DNA of 50,917 bases from Archangiaceae bacterium (GTDB lineage Bacteria > Myxococcota > Myxococcia > Myxococcales > Myxococcaceae), in assembly GCA_016879935.1 (NCBI GenBank), contig JAACJQ010000392.1:1-50917 (forward strand), in the 5' to 3' direction. Below, piece by piece: positions 41,275 to 48,997 of this stretch. The notes under the pieces are model-generated. The model did not search any database. It saw nothing but the letters and a program-made list of their open reading frames with translations, and had not been told where the DNA came from. A program made the translations under genes and the position numbers. Within the stretch, counting starts at the first letter, position 1. Every line of letters starts with the position of its first letter.

Positions 41275-42510
41275 TCAGCGAATGCGGGGCAGCGAGGGAG
41301 CCCGCGCTCGGTGCGTGCGCGCGTACTCGATGAGGTTCTTGATGTCGTAACAGACCTGCCGGGCGTCATGGCCCATGGTCAGCTCGATGTGGCTGTTCCC
41401 CTTCACCGGGCGCCAGAGCAGGTAGTCGGACTTCGCAGAGCGGTAGACGCTGCGGGTCGACTCGACCGACGCGAGCGGATCTTGATCGCCGAAGATGATC
41501 GCCATCGGCACGCGGATCTTCCCGAACCCGCGCTTGAAGTCGTAGCCGGTGCGGTAGCAGACCAGCTCGTTGGCGCGGGCCCAGCGGGCGAACTGCTCGA
41601 CGACGAGGCGGGGCTCCTTTTCGCCGCCCTCCTTCAAGAGCCACCGCACGTTGTCCATCTGCATGCGGTCCCACCGGGCGAGGTAGTTCACGCGTGCGGC
41701 GATCATGCCGAGCACCGGGCTCTCTTCGGCGTAGCCGAGCGCGTCGGAGGCCAGCTTGAGCCAGGTGTCGAGCGGCAGGTACCGGTAGCGGAACGGCTTC
41801 GGCGCGTCGGGCGGCGTGCGGCGGAACAGCTTGGAGCCGAGCTCGGCCGCCGTGTGCAGCATGCCACGCTGCAGGTTCAGGCTCGCGAGCGTGGCGTCGA
41901 CGGTGCTCTGCACGACCGGCTCGGCGAACGCGAGCAGCTTGAGCGCGAAGCTGCCCCGCCCCATCTCACCGGGCGCGCCGATGGTGACGATGCCCTCGAA
42001 GTGGTCGTGAATGCCGGCGTACCCGTACCCGAGGATGCCGCCCATGGAGTGGCCGCAATAGAAGATCTTCTCGCGGCGGGTGATGCGGCGCACTCCGGCG
42101 ACGGCGGCGGGCAGGTCGTAGAGAAAGTAGCTGTCGATGTCCCACGCGTAGTCGAGATCGCTGGGCAGCTTTCGGCCGAAGCGCGCGCACCGCTCGTGCT
42201 GAAAGGCGATCGAGCTCTTCCCGTGGCCGCGCAGCTCGAGGATGTGAATGTCGAGGCCGAAGAAGAGCAGGTTCTTCACGAACTCGCCGCTCGTCCACGC
42301 GTGGCGGTTCTGACAGAAGCCGTGCACCAGCAGCATCGGCTCTCCGAAGAGGGGCTGCGGGAACGTCTGGGGCGTGGGGCGGTACCGCGTGATGACGAGC
42401 GACCACCCATCGGCCGTCTCCACCACGTACTTCGTCTTCTTGTAGAGGGCGCGGAACTCGACGTCGTCAACGGTCGGGTGAGCGACCTCTCTCTGGGCTG
42501 GTGCTGACAT
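41275..42510 (-). CDS. alpha/beta hydrolase
   Basis: The 411-residue protein has the alpha/beta hydrolase core: oxyanion-hole HGF after LLV (63-65), the nucleophile elbow GHSMGG with Ser155, an acidic residue at D342 or D344 (FGDQDPL), and H374 (GNSHIEL). There is no signal peptide. A large cap insert (about 185-330) contains many aromatic and basic residues and probably binds a hydrophobic acyl substrate. The family covers lipases, esterases and acyltransferases, so the reaction is not predicted. It is 74 bp upstream of the AMIN gene on the same strand. The repeat cluster at 42558-42806 lies just upstream. Confidence 0.82.
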   Translation of the reverse strand: MSAPAQREVAHPTVDDVEFRALYKKTKYVVETADGWSLVITRYRPTPQTFPQPLFGEPMLLVHGFCQNRHAWTSGEFVKNLLFFGLDIHILELRGHGKSSIAFQHERCARFGRKLPSDLDYAWDIDSYFLYDLPAAVAGVRRITRREKIFYCGHSMGGILGYGYAGIHDHFEGIVTIGAPGEMGRGSFALKLLAFAEPVVQSTVDATLASLNLQRGMLHTAAELGSKLFRRTPPDAPKPFRYRYLPLDTWLKLASDALGYAEESPVLGMIAARVNYLARWDRMQMDNVRWLLKEGGEKEPRLVVEQFARWARANELVCYRTGYDFKRGFGKIRVPMAIIFGDQDPLASVESTRSVYRSAKSDYLLWRPVKGNSHIELTMGHDARQVCYDIKNLIEYARTHRARAPSLPRIR

Positions 42511-42557
42511 CGCGACGGCACTCTACGCCCGGCCGTGACGAATGCGTCACGTGTTCT

Positions 42558-42653
42558 CAGTTCGACTGCGCCGTCGCGAGCCGCTTTCCCAGTTCGACTG
42601 CGCCGTCGTGAGCCGCTTTCTCAGTTCGACTTCGCCGTCGCGAGCCAACGTCG
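42558..42653. repeat. 32-bp tandem repeat in the intergenic gap
   Basis: Units begin at 42558, 42590 and 42622 with an exact 32-bp period. Each starts CAGTTCGACTGCGCCGTCGC (one substitution in the third) and the first two end in GCTTTC plus C or T. The third runs into the longer 78-bp repeat. Each unit carries a 14-bp near-palindrome, CGACTGCGCCGTCG, with one mismatched pair. Confidence 0.85.
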
Positions 42654-42806
42654 CCGCGGCACGGGCCCACGGTCATCGATGGAGACGCCGCTCCTCAGGC
42701 TCGCTTTGGGCTTCGTCTCACGAGTCCCCAGTTCGACTGCGCCGTCGCGAGCCAACGTCGCCGCGGCACGGGCCCACGGTCATCGATGGAGCCGCCGCTC
42801 CTCAGG
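42622..42806. repeat. two 78-bp near-identical direct repeats
   Basis: 42622-42699 and 42729-42806 match at all but two positions (T/G in TTCGCC versus TGCGCC, and A/C in GAGACGCC versus GAGCCGCC), spaced 107 bp apart. The second copy contains the stop codon of the HmuY-like gene (42802-42804). With the 32-bp units this fills the 291-bp gap between the hydrolase and HmuY-like genes; no gene is seen there. Confidence 0.9.
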
Positions 42807-43383
42807 GAGGCGTCAGCTTCGCGAACTTGAACCCGATGCGCGCCGCGGTGCCGTTGGTGTCGTAGTAGTTGCCCATTCGCACCTTGAAGTAGTCGCCCTT
42901 CGAGGTCTTCACGACGTAGAGGTGCGGCAGCGTCGTGAGCCGGTGCACACCGAGGTCGTAGTAGTACCAGCCACCCTCGACCGTGTTGAACACCGGCTCG
43001 GAGCCGTCCTTCACGTACCCGCTTGCCGGCGCCTGCGTCATCGCGTCGAAGTCGCCGTCCTTCAAGACCAGCACCTCGACCGTGCCCGAGGGGTTGGTGC
43101 CGCCGCCGTTCGCCCGAATCTTGTCGCGCTGAAACGACAGGTCCCACGCGTTGGTGGCGTCGGCCTCGTCGAACTTGAGCTCCTTCGGCTCGTCGAGGTC
43201 GATGTACGTCGGCAGCGTCTTCGACGTCGCGTCGACGAGCGAGTCGACCACGCCCGCCTGCACGGTGAAGCTGAAGAGCGGCTCGGTCGGCAGCTCGCCA
43301 CAGACACCGTCGAAGCAGTCGGTCTTGCGAAGATCGGGCGCGCAGCCAGCCAGCAACAGCAACGGGAGCAAGCGGTTCATCAT
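42802..43383 (-). CDS. HmuY-like heme-binding lipoprotein
   Basis: The 193-residue protein has a lipobox (LLLLAGC, Cys14). The mature domain matches the HmuY family: NAWDLSFQRDKIRANGGG, a WYYYDLGVHRLTTL region and the closing HLYVVKTSKGDYFKVRMGNYYDTNGTAARIGFKFAKL, a strand-rich core known from Bacteroidetes hemophores. HmuY captures heme and passes it to a TonB-dependent receptor. The heme-ligand histidines of the Porphyromonas protein are not obviously conserved. ATG 43383 starts 2 bp after the receptor gene stop, so the two genes form an operon with the receptor first. Confidence 0.78.
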   Translation of the reverse strand: MMNRLLPLLLLAGCAPDLRKTDCFDGVCGELPTEPLFSFTVQAGVVDSLVDATSKTLPTYIDLDEPKELKFDEADATNAWDLSFQRDKIRANGGGTNPSGTVEVLVLKDGDFDAMTQAPASGYVKDGSEPVFNTVEGGWYYYDLGVHRLTTLPHLYVVKTSKGDYFKVRMGNYYDTNGTAARIGFKFAKLTPP

Positions 43384-43385
43384 GG

Positions 43386-45422
43386 TCAGTACTCCAGCAT
43401 CGCGCCCGCGACGGCTCCGCGCGGCGGCCTTGGGTTGAAGTCGGCGTCGCCTGCGTTGAGCAGGTTGTAGCCATTGACGAAGAACTTGAGCCACGGCTTG
43501 AACACCCACGTGATCTGCACCTCGAGATCGAAGTACCCGGGCGCCATCACCGTGCGCGTCTCTCCGAAGCCGAGCACGTTGGCGAAGCCGAGCCCGCTGC
43601 CCACGTAGAACGGCCTCGGCCCGTTCCAGGTCGCGCGCACGACGCCTTCGAGGCCAGTCGGCCGGTACTTCGCGTTGAGGCCCACGTTCACGCGGTGGTT
43701 GCTACGGCCTTCGAGCGGCCGGTTGCGGGTGAGATCGCGCGCGTCGAGCCCCATGTACGCGAGGTCGAGCGAGGCGCCCTTCGAGAGCTTCATGCGGGCG
43801 TTGATCTCGGCGCCCTGCGTGTACGCGCCGGCGACGTTCTCGTACGAGAAGATCGTCGGGTTGTCGGGGTTGGGCGTGCCGTTGGCGGTGATGTTGATGA
43901 GGTTCGAGAGGCTCGTGTGCCAGGCGCTGGCCGACACCGTCCACCCCTCGAGCGGCAGGCGATAGTCGACGGCGACGTTCACCGTGCCCGAGCGCTCGGG
44001 AATGAGGCCGGGGTTGCCGTCGACGCAGTAGCCGATGCCGGTGTTGCAGAAGCGCAGGAAGAGCTCGTTGAACGAAGGCGGGCGGAAGCCCAGGCCCCAC
44101 GCGGCGCGGAAGGTGAGTGACGGGCCCGCGTCGATCTTGAACGCGAGCCGCGGAGACGGCGCCGCCCCGAACTGGCTGTCGATGTCACCGCGTACGCCCG
44201 GCTCGAGCGCCAGCTTCACGGTGTCGGTCGCCGCGATCTGCCAGGAGTCCTGCACGAAGAAACCGATGCGGCCGCGCTGCACGTAGTTCGACACCAGGCG
44301 CGAGCTCGACAGGTTCTCGGACAGCACCTCGAGCCCACCGCTGACCAGGTGGTTGCCGAGCTTCTGATCGACCTGCGCGTAGCCCTCGAAGAGCCGGGTG
44401 ATCGTCTGCGTGTAGTCGTCGAGCTTTCGCGAGTTGCGCTGATCGAGCTGGAACTGATCTTTGAAGAACCCGAAGTGCCCGCGCACGGTGAGCGTCGTGT
44501 TCGTGGAGGTGAAGGTGTTGCGAACGCCCAGCCACTCGTCGAGCTGCTCGGTGCGCTGCACGCGGTTGAAGACGGCGCCAGTGTCGTTCTGATCGACCGC
44601 GCGAAGATCGGTCCACGCGTAGGCAGTGCGGCTCCAGGCGCGGAGCGTCTCGCTGGGGTTCCACGAGACGTCGACGTCGTAGTCGAGGCGACGAATGCCC
44701 GGCCCATTGTCGGCGACGTTGTCAGGGTTGCGATCGAAGGGGCTGCGGTGACGAAAGCCGGCTCCACCGCGCAGCTCGAAGGCGCCCAGCTTCGAGGCCG
44801 CGTGGGCACGAACGTCGGCCTCGGTGCCCACCGGCACGTCGTTGGAGCCGTTCTGAAACGCGCCGCCCATCGCGCGGAGCGAGAGCTCGAGGTTCCGCTG
44901 TGGCCTGCGGGTGATGAGGTTGATGACGCCACCGACCGCGTCGGCGCCATAGAGGGCAGCAGCCGGGCCCTTCACGATCTCGACGCGTTCGAGATCACGC
45001 AGGCTGAAGCGGGTGACGTCGGTGATCGTTCCAGCGCGGCCAGCGATGCGCTGCCCGTCGACGAGCACCAGCACGTACTCGGGGTCGAGGCCCTGCAGGC
45101 GAATGCCGACGCCGCGGTTCGTGTAGACCATCTCGACGCCGGGGTGCTGCTGCAAGAGCTGGCCGAGGTCGCGTACGCCGAGCTGCTCGATCTGGGTGCG
45201 GGTGATCACCTCGGTGGGCACCACGACGTCCTTCAACTTCCGCTCGGTGCGTGAGCCGGTGACGACCGTCTGCATGCGCCTGTCGGGGTCCTCCTCGACG
45301 CCGGCATCGACGACGGCGACGACGCCCGCATCGTCGATCGGGATCAAGGCTTCGGCGCTCGGGCCACCGTCGAGCAGCTCGGGCGCTTGAGACAGAACGA
45401 GGAAGGCGACGGCGGAAATCAT
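43386..45422 (-). CDS. TonB-dependent outer-membrane receptor (HmuR-like)
   Basis: The 678-residue protein has a signal peptide, a short DAG-type linker (DDAGVVAVVDAGVEED), a plug domain (about 45-155: TVVTGSRTERKLKD, LGQLLQQHPGVEM, GVGIRLQGLDPEYVLVLVDGQRIAG, YGADAVGGVINLITR) and a 22-strand-type barrel ending in an aromatic residue (AGAMLEY). It imports a substrate across the outer membrane using TonB energy. The HmuY-like neighbour suggests heme. The receptor lacks an obvious FRAP/NPNL heme-receptor box, so specificity is not certain. ATG 45422 has no strong ribosome binding site but overlaps a palindrome. The ImuA-like gene lies 140 bp upstream on the same strand. Confidence 0.87.
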   Translation of the reverse strand: MISAVAFLVLSQAPELLDGGPSAEALIPIDDAGVVAVVDAGVEEDPDRRMQTVVTGSRTERKLKDVVVPTEVITRTQIEQLGVRDLGQLLQQHPGVEMVYTNRGVGIRLQGLDPEYVLVLVDGQRIAGRAGTITDVTRFSLRDLERVEIVKGPAAALYGADAVGGVINLITRRPQRNLELSLRAMGGAFQNGSNDVPVGTEADVRAHAASKLGAFELRGGAGFRHRSPFDRNPDNVADNGPGIRRLDYDVDVSWNPSETLRAWSRTAYAWTDLRAVDQNDTGAVFNRVQRTEQLDEWLGVRNTFTSTNTTLTVRGHFGFFKDQFQLDQRNSRKLDDYTQTITRLFEGYAQVDQKLGNHLVSGGLEVLSENLSSSRLVSNYVQRGRIGFFVQDSWQIAATDTVKLALEPGVRGDIDSQFGAAPSPRLAFKIDAGPSLTFRAAWGLGFRPPSFNELFLRFCNTGIGYCVDGNPGLIPERSGTVNVAVDYRLPLEGWTVSASAWHTSLSNLINITANGTPNPDNPTIFSYENVAGAYTQGAEINARMKLSKGASLDLAYMGLDARDLTRNRPLEGRSNHRVNVGLNAKYRPTGLEGVVRATWNGPRPFYVGSGLGFANVLGFGETRTVMAPGYFDLEVQITWVFKPWLKFFVNGYNLLNAGDADFNPRPPRGAVAGAMLEY

Positions 45423-45429
45423 GTTGATT
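45417..45429. promoter_or_regulatory. palindrome overlapping the receptor start codon
   Basis: AATCA-TGT-TGATT is a perfect 13-bp inverted repeat that includes the ATG (45420-45422, minus strand). It is AT-rich for this genome. It could be an operator (for example an iron- or heme-responsive repressor such as Fur), but it is too short to match a Fur box firmly. Confidence 0.3.
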
Positions 45430-45562
45430 GTGTTAGCCGAGCAGATCGCCCGATCCATCATGGGTTTGTCAGACGGGTCGGCCACCCCGGCAAAGGCTGC
45501 GCGACTCGCGAGTGGTCACGGTTTCTCGCGAGAAAACTGCGCGATCGGCCACTTCACGCGCG

Positions 45563-46618
45563 TCATCGAAACGATCGAACCTTCACGCGCGGCGCTGTCG
45601 GCGGCGAATTCGGCTTCGTTCGAACGGCGTCGAGCGCGGCGAGATTGGCGGCGGGGCGTCTTCGATTTCCCGGCGGCGCGCACGAGTGGAGCGCGCTCTC
45701 GAGCCCGAGCGACCCTTCGCGCCCTGGCCTGGTGGCGACGTGAAAGCCCTGACCGTCTCGCAGATCGTTCTTCTTGGGCCGCTGCAGTGACGAGAGCGAC
45801 GAGAGGCGCGGCACCTCGAGGCCGGGCACGAGCGCGGTGGCGCTGCGACGACTTCTCGAGAGGCGGGCAAGCCGGCTGCGAGGCAACACGAGCCGTTTCC
45901 CCGTCACGCCCTGCGCACGCGCGATCTCGACGTGCAGCTCGGGCTCGACCTGTGGCGCTTCGGGTAGCTCGGCGGTGACGACGCGAAGGTGCGTCGCCCT
46001 GGGCTGTTGCGCGGCGACGGGCGAGGTGCGTGAGGCCATGACGAGGCGAACGAGGCCCTGCGCTGGAGCCACGTTCGCGGTGAGCACGAGCAGCAGCGAG
46101 CCCCCTGCCCTCGCCGCGTCGAGCAGCTTCTTGGTGTCGAGCATCGTCAGCTGCACACCGGTGTGCGTGACGTCGAGCACCACGCAGGTGAAGGCGCCGC
46201 TGCGGAGCAGCTGCACTGCCGCCCACACGAGCTGGCCCGGCGCTGGAGGGCGAACGATCAACAACCGCTGCAGGTCGACGCCCATCGGCACGGCCGCCGG
46301 TGGGTAGAGCTCTTGCGGGCCATCGACCCACGCCGCGAGGCGCTTCTCACGGCACGCCGCCGCGACCAGCGACAACGCCACCGTCGTTCGGCCCGACGCC
46401 TCTTCTCCCGACAGCTCGACGGCGCCACCGAGCCGAAACACGCCGAGCGCATCGAGCTCGGGCGCGCCCGTCGCCAACGTCACCAGGTACCGCCGGGGAG
46501 CGGCCTGCACGCGGCGGATCTGCTCCTTCAGGTGCTCCACCACCGAAGCACGGCGCTGCTCGTCTCCTGAAAACCGCTCCGGAGCCGATTTACCGGCCTC
46601 TGCTGCGACGCTGACCAT
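45563..46618 (-). CDS. RecA-fold ATPase, ImuA-like, SOS-regulated
   Basis: The 351-residue protein has a RecA-like core: Walker A at 71-78 (GEEASGRT, in which the usual Lys is replaced by Arg77), Walker B-like VVLD (146-149), and RLGGAVELSG leading into the P-loop. The last ~120 residues are basic and low complexity (RSRLARLSRSRRSATA). This fits ImuA-type proteins, which act with ImuB and DnaE2 in mutagenic lesion bypass in many bacteria. No imuB or dnaE2 is adjacent; a TonB receptor gene follows. ATG 46618 has GGAGG 5 bp upstream, and a strong LexA box stands 25-41 bp before it. Confidence 0.72.
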   Translation of the reverse strand: MVSVAAEAGKSAPERFSGDEQRRASVVEHLKEQIRRVQAAPRRYLVTLATGAPELDALGVFRLGGAVELSGEEASGRTTVALSLVAAACREKRLAAWVDGPQELYPPAAVPMGVDLQRLLIVRPPAPGQLVWAAVQLLRSGAFTCVVLDVTHTGVQLTMLDTKKLLDAARAGGSLLLVLTANVAPAQGLVRLVMASRTSPVAAQQPRATHLRVVTAELPEAPQVEPELHVEIARAQGVTGKRLVLPRSRLARLSRSRRSATALVPGLEVPRLSSLSSLQRPKKNDLRDGQGFHVATRPGREGSLGLESALHSCAPPGNRRRPAANLAALDAVRTKPNSPPTAPRVKVRSFR

Positions 46619-46642
46619 GGCGACCTCCAACCGCGATCTCTT

Positions 46643-46659
46643 GCTGAACACGCATTCAG
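46643..46659 (-). promoter_or_regulatory. LexA (SOS) box upstream of the ImuA-like gene
   Basis: On the minus strand the site reads CTGAATGCGTGTTCAGC. It matches 16 of 17 positions of the Myxococcus LexA consensus as I recall it (CTRHAMRYBYGTTCAGS); only the sixth base differs. It overlaps a possible -10 (GATACT) of the minus-strand promoter, an arrangement typical of SOS repression. Confidence 0.72.
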
Positions 46660-46668
46660 TATCAAGCC

Positions 46669-46685
46669 GGGCTGACATTCAGCCC
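46669..46685. promoter_or_regulatory. 17-bp perfect palindrome next to the LexA box
   Basis: GGGCTGA and TCAGCCC flank CAT with no mismatch, nine bases from the LexA box, in the 163-bp gap between the divergent ImuA-like and cysteine-rich genes. Candidate operator for a second regulator, or a hairpin in the leader of either transcript. Confidence 0.4.
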
Positions 46686-46781
46686 AACCGACACCCCAAG
46701 CGTCTGAATTCACTCAGTCACGAGTCGCCAACCTGTGTCGATGTCCCATCGGGTACGGTGCCTCGCGTCTCTGGGGGCTCC

Positions 46782-48989
46782 GTGAAATCGAACTACCTCT
46801 CGTTCGCCGCGCTCGTCGGCAGTGCGCTGTTCTTCGGCTGTCCTCCGCAGCAGGGGCCGAGCGGCCAGTGTTGTGAGCCGCCGCTCCGGTACAACGCCGC
46901 GACCGACTCGTGCGAGTGCACCGCCGACGCGAGCGTGGCGGCGTGCGCGCCGGGAAGAACGTTCGACGCCACCTCATGCGCCTGCAAGTGCGCTGCGTGC
47001 CCCGCGCCGCAGGTGATCGGCAACTCCGAGACGTGCGCGTGCGTGTGCCCGAACGCGCCGAACGATCTCACCCGCGCGTGCGTCGGCTTCCCCTCGTCGT
47101 ACACGTTCAACCCGAGCACGTGTCAGTGCGAGTGCCCGGCGAAGCAGTGCACGACGCCGTTCGTCTTCAACGCTCAACGCTGCGCGTGCGAGTGCCCGAC
47201 GTGCGCCGCGCCGCAGGCGTTGATCGACCCGCTCACCTGCGCGTGTGGCTGCGTGGCGCCCGATGGTGGAGCTCGTACGTGTGGCGCCAATCAGGTGCTC
47301 GACCCCACGACCTGCAAGTGCGGCTGCGGCACCACGTGCGCGCCCGGCCAGGTGCAGGACCCGAACACCTGTGCGTGCAGCTGCCCGAACTCCGGCCCGA
47401 ACGCGTGCGCGAACTTCCCCGCTGGCTTCACGTTCAATCCCACGACCTGTCAGTGCGAGTGCACGGGCCTCACCTGCCCAACGCCGAAGGTCGCCGACCC
47501 GCAGACGTGCAGCTGCAAGTGCCCCTCGACGTGCGCGGGCTATCAGGTGCAGGACCCGAACACGTGCGCGTGCCGCTGCCCCAACCAACCGCTCGGCGGA
47601 AACGCCTGCACCGGCTACCCGGCCGGCTACACGTTCAATCCAACGACCTGTCAGTGCGAGTGCTCCGGCCTCTCCTGCGCCACGCCGAAGATCGCCGACA
47701 CGCAGACGTGCAGCTGCAAGTGCCCCTCGACGTGTGCGGGCAATCAGGTGCAGGACCCGAATACCTGCGAGTGCCGCTGCCCGAACTCCGGCCCGAACGC
47801 GTGCGCGAACTTCCCCGCTGGCTTCACGTTCAACGCGTCGACCTGTCAGTGCGAGTGCACTGGACTCACCTGCGCGACACCGAAGATCGCCGACCCCCAG
47901 ACGTGCAGCTGCAAGTGCCCTCCGACGCAGTGCGCGGGCAACCAGGTGCAGGACCCGGCGACGTGCGGCTGCCGCTGCCCGCCCTCGCAGTGCCCCGCCG
48001 GCTTCACGCAGAACCCGACGACCTGCGGCTGTGAGTGCACGGGGCTCTCGTGTCAGCAGCCGCGCGTCGCCAACCCCCAGACCTGTCGCTGCGACTGCCC
48101 CGCTGCTCAATGCCCGGCCAACCAGATTCAAGATCCGAACACGTGTGCCTGCCGCTGCTCGAACCAGCAGCCCGGCGTGAACCCGTGCGCGAACTTCCCG
48201 GCCGGCTTCGCGTTCGACCCGACGAGCTGTCAGTGCAAGTGCACCGCGCTGACCTGCGCGCCGCCGCGCGTCGCCGACGCCACCTCGTGTAGCTGCAAGT
48301 GCCCACCCGCGCAGTGCGCCGGAAACCAGGTTCAGGATCCCGCGACGTGCGGGTGTCGTTGCCCCGCGCTCCAGTGCCCGGCGGGCTTCACGCAGAACCC
48401 GACGACCTGCGGCTGTGAGTGCACGGGGCTCGCGTGTCAGCAGCCGCTCGTCGCCAACACGCAGGCCTGTCGCTGCGAGTGCCCCTCGGCGCAGTGCCCG
48501 GCGAATCAGATTCAGGATCCCACCACGTGCGCATGCCGGTGCTCGAACCAGCAGCCCGGCGTGAACCCGTGCGCGAACTACCCGCCTGGCTTCACGTTCG
48601 ACCCGACGACCTGCCAGTGCAAGTGCACCGCAGGAGCGTGCCAGCAGCCCCGCGTGCGAAACGCGCTCACCTGTTCGTGTGACTGCCCCTCGTGTCCTTC
48701 GGGGCAGGTGCTGACGAACCCGCAGACCTGTGGCTGTCAGTGCCTGCCGGTGCAGTGCGGCCCCGGGAAGAGTCAGAACCCACAGACGTGCGCGTGCGAG
48801 TGCAACCTTCCTTCTGGGCAGTGCCCGCCGCCGCGGCAGGTGAACCAGCAGACGTGCACGTGCGAATGCCCCGCGTGCCCCGGAGCGCAGGTCGCGAACC
48901 CGCAGACGTGCGCCTGTGCTTGTCCGGGGCCGGTGCTGCAGTGCCAGTTCCCGCAGACGTGGAACGCCACTCAGTGCAAGTGCCTGTGA
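46782..48989 (+). CDS. cysteine-rich lipoprotein with 31 CxCxC motifs
   Basis: The 735-residue protein starts at GTG 46782 (GGGGG upstream) with a lipobox (LFFGC, Cys20). The whole mature part is a tandem array of units built on an [ST]CxCxC core, such as NPTTCQCEC, PQTCSCKC or PNTCACRC. The cores are separated by 10-25 residues that usually hold a further Cys and often a GFTFNP or NQVQDP phrase. I count 31 CxCxC cores. The arrangement resembles the eukaryotic CXCXC repeat (PF03128) of Balbiani ring and VEGF-C-type proteins. It should form an extended, disulfide-stapled rod on the cell surface or a metal-binding scaffold. The next gene starts 8 bp downstream. Confidence 0.85.
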   Translation: MKSNYLSFAALVGSALFFGCPPQQGPSGQCCEPPLRYNAATDSCECTADASVAACAPGRTFDATSCACKCAACPAPQVIGNSETCACVCPNAPNDLTRACVGFPSSYTFNPSTCQCECPAKQCTTPFVFNAQRCACECPTCAAPQALIDPLTCACGCVAPDGGARTCGANQVLDPTTCKCGCGTTCAPGQVQDPNTCACSCPNSGPNACANFPAGFTFNPTTCQCECTGLTCPTPKVADPQTCSCKCPSTCAGYQVQDPNTCACRCPNQPLGGNACTGYPAGYTFNPTTCQCECSGLSCATPKIADTQTCSCKCPSTCAGNQVQDPNTCECRCPNSGPNACANFPAGFTFNASTCQCECTGLTCATPKIADPQTCSCKCPPTQCAGNQVQDPATCGCRCPPSQCPAGFTQNPTTCGCECTGLSCQQPRVANPQTCRCDCPAAQCPANQIQDPNTCACRCSNQQPGVNPCANFPAGFAFDPTSCQCKCTALTCAPPRVADATSCSCKCPPAQCAGNQVQDPATCGCRCPALQCPAGFTQNPTTCGCECTGLACQQPLVANTQACRCECPSAQCPANQIQDPTTCACRCSNQQPGVNPCANYPPGFTFDPTTCQCKCTAGACQQPRVRNALTCSCDCPSCPSGQVLTNPQTCGCQCLPVQCGPGKSQNPQTCACECNLPSGQCPPPRQVNQQTCTCECPACPGAQVANPQTCACACPGPVLQCQFPQTWNATQCKCL

Positions 48990-48997
48990 GGAACGAA

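Noticed and set aside
42541-42806. Possible CRISPR array because of regularly spaced 25-bp repeats
   Set aside because: Repeats are spaced by only 7 bp, then irregularly; spacers are repeated rather than unique, and no cas gene is nearby.
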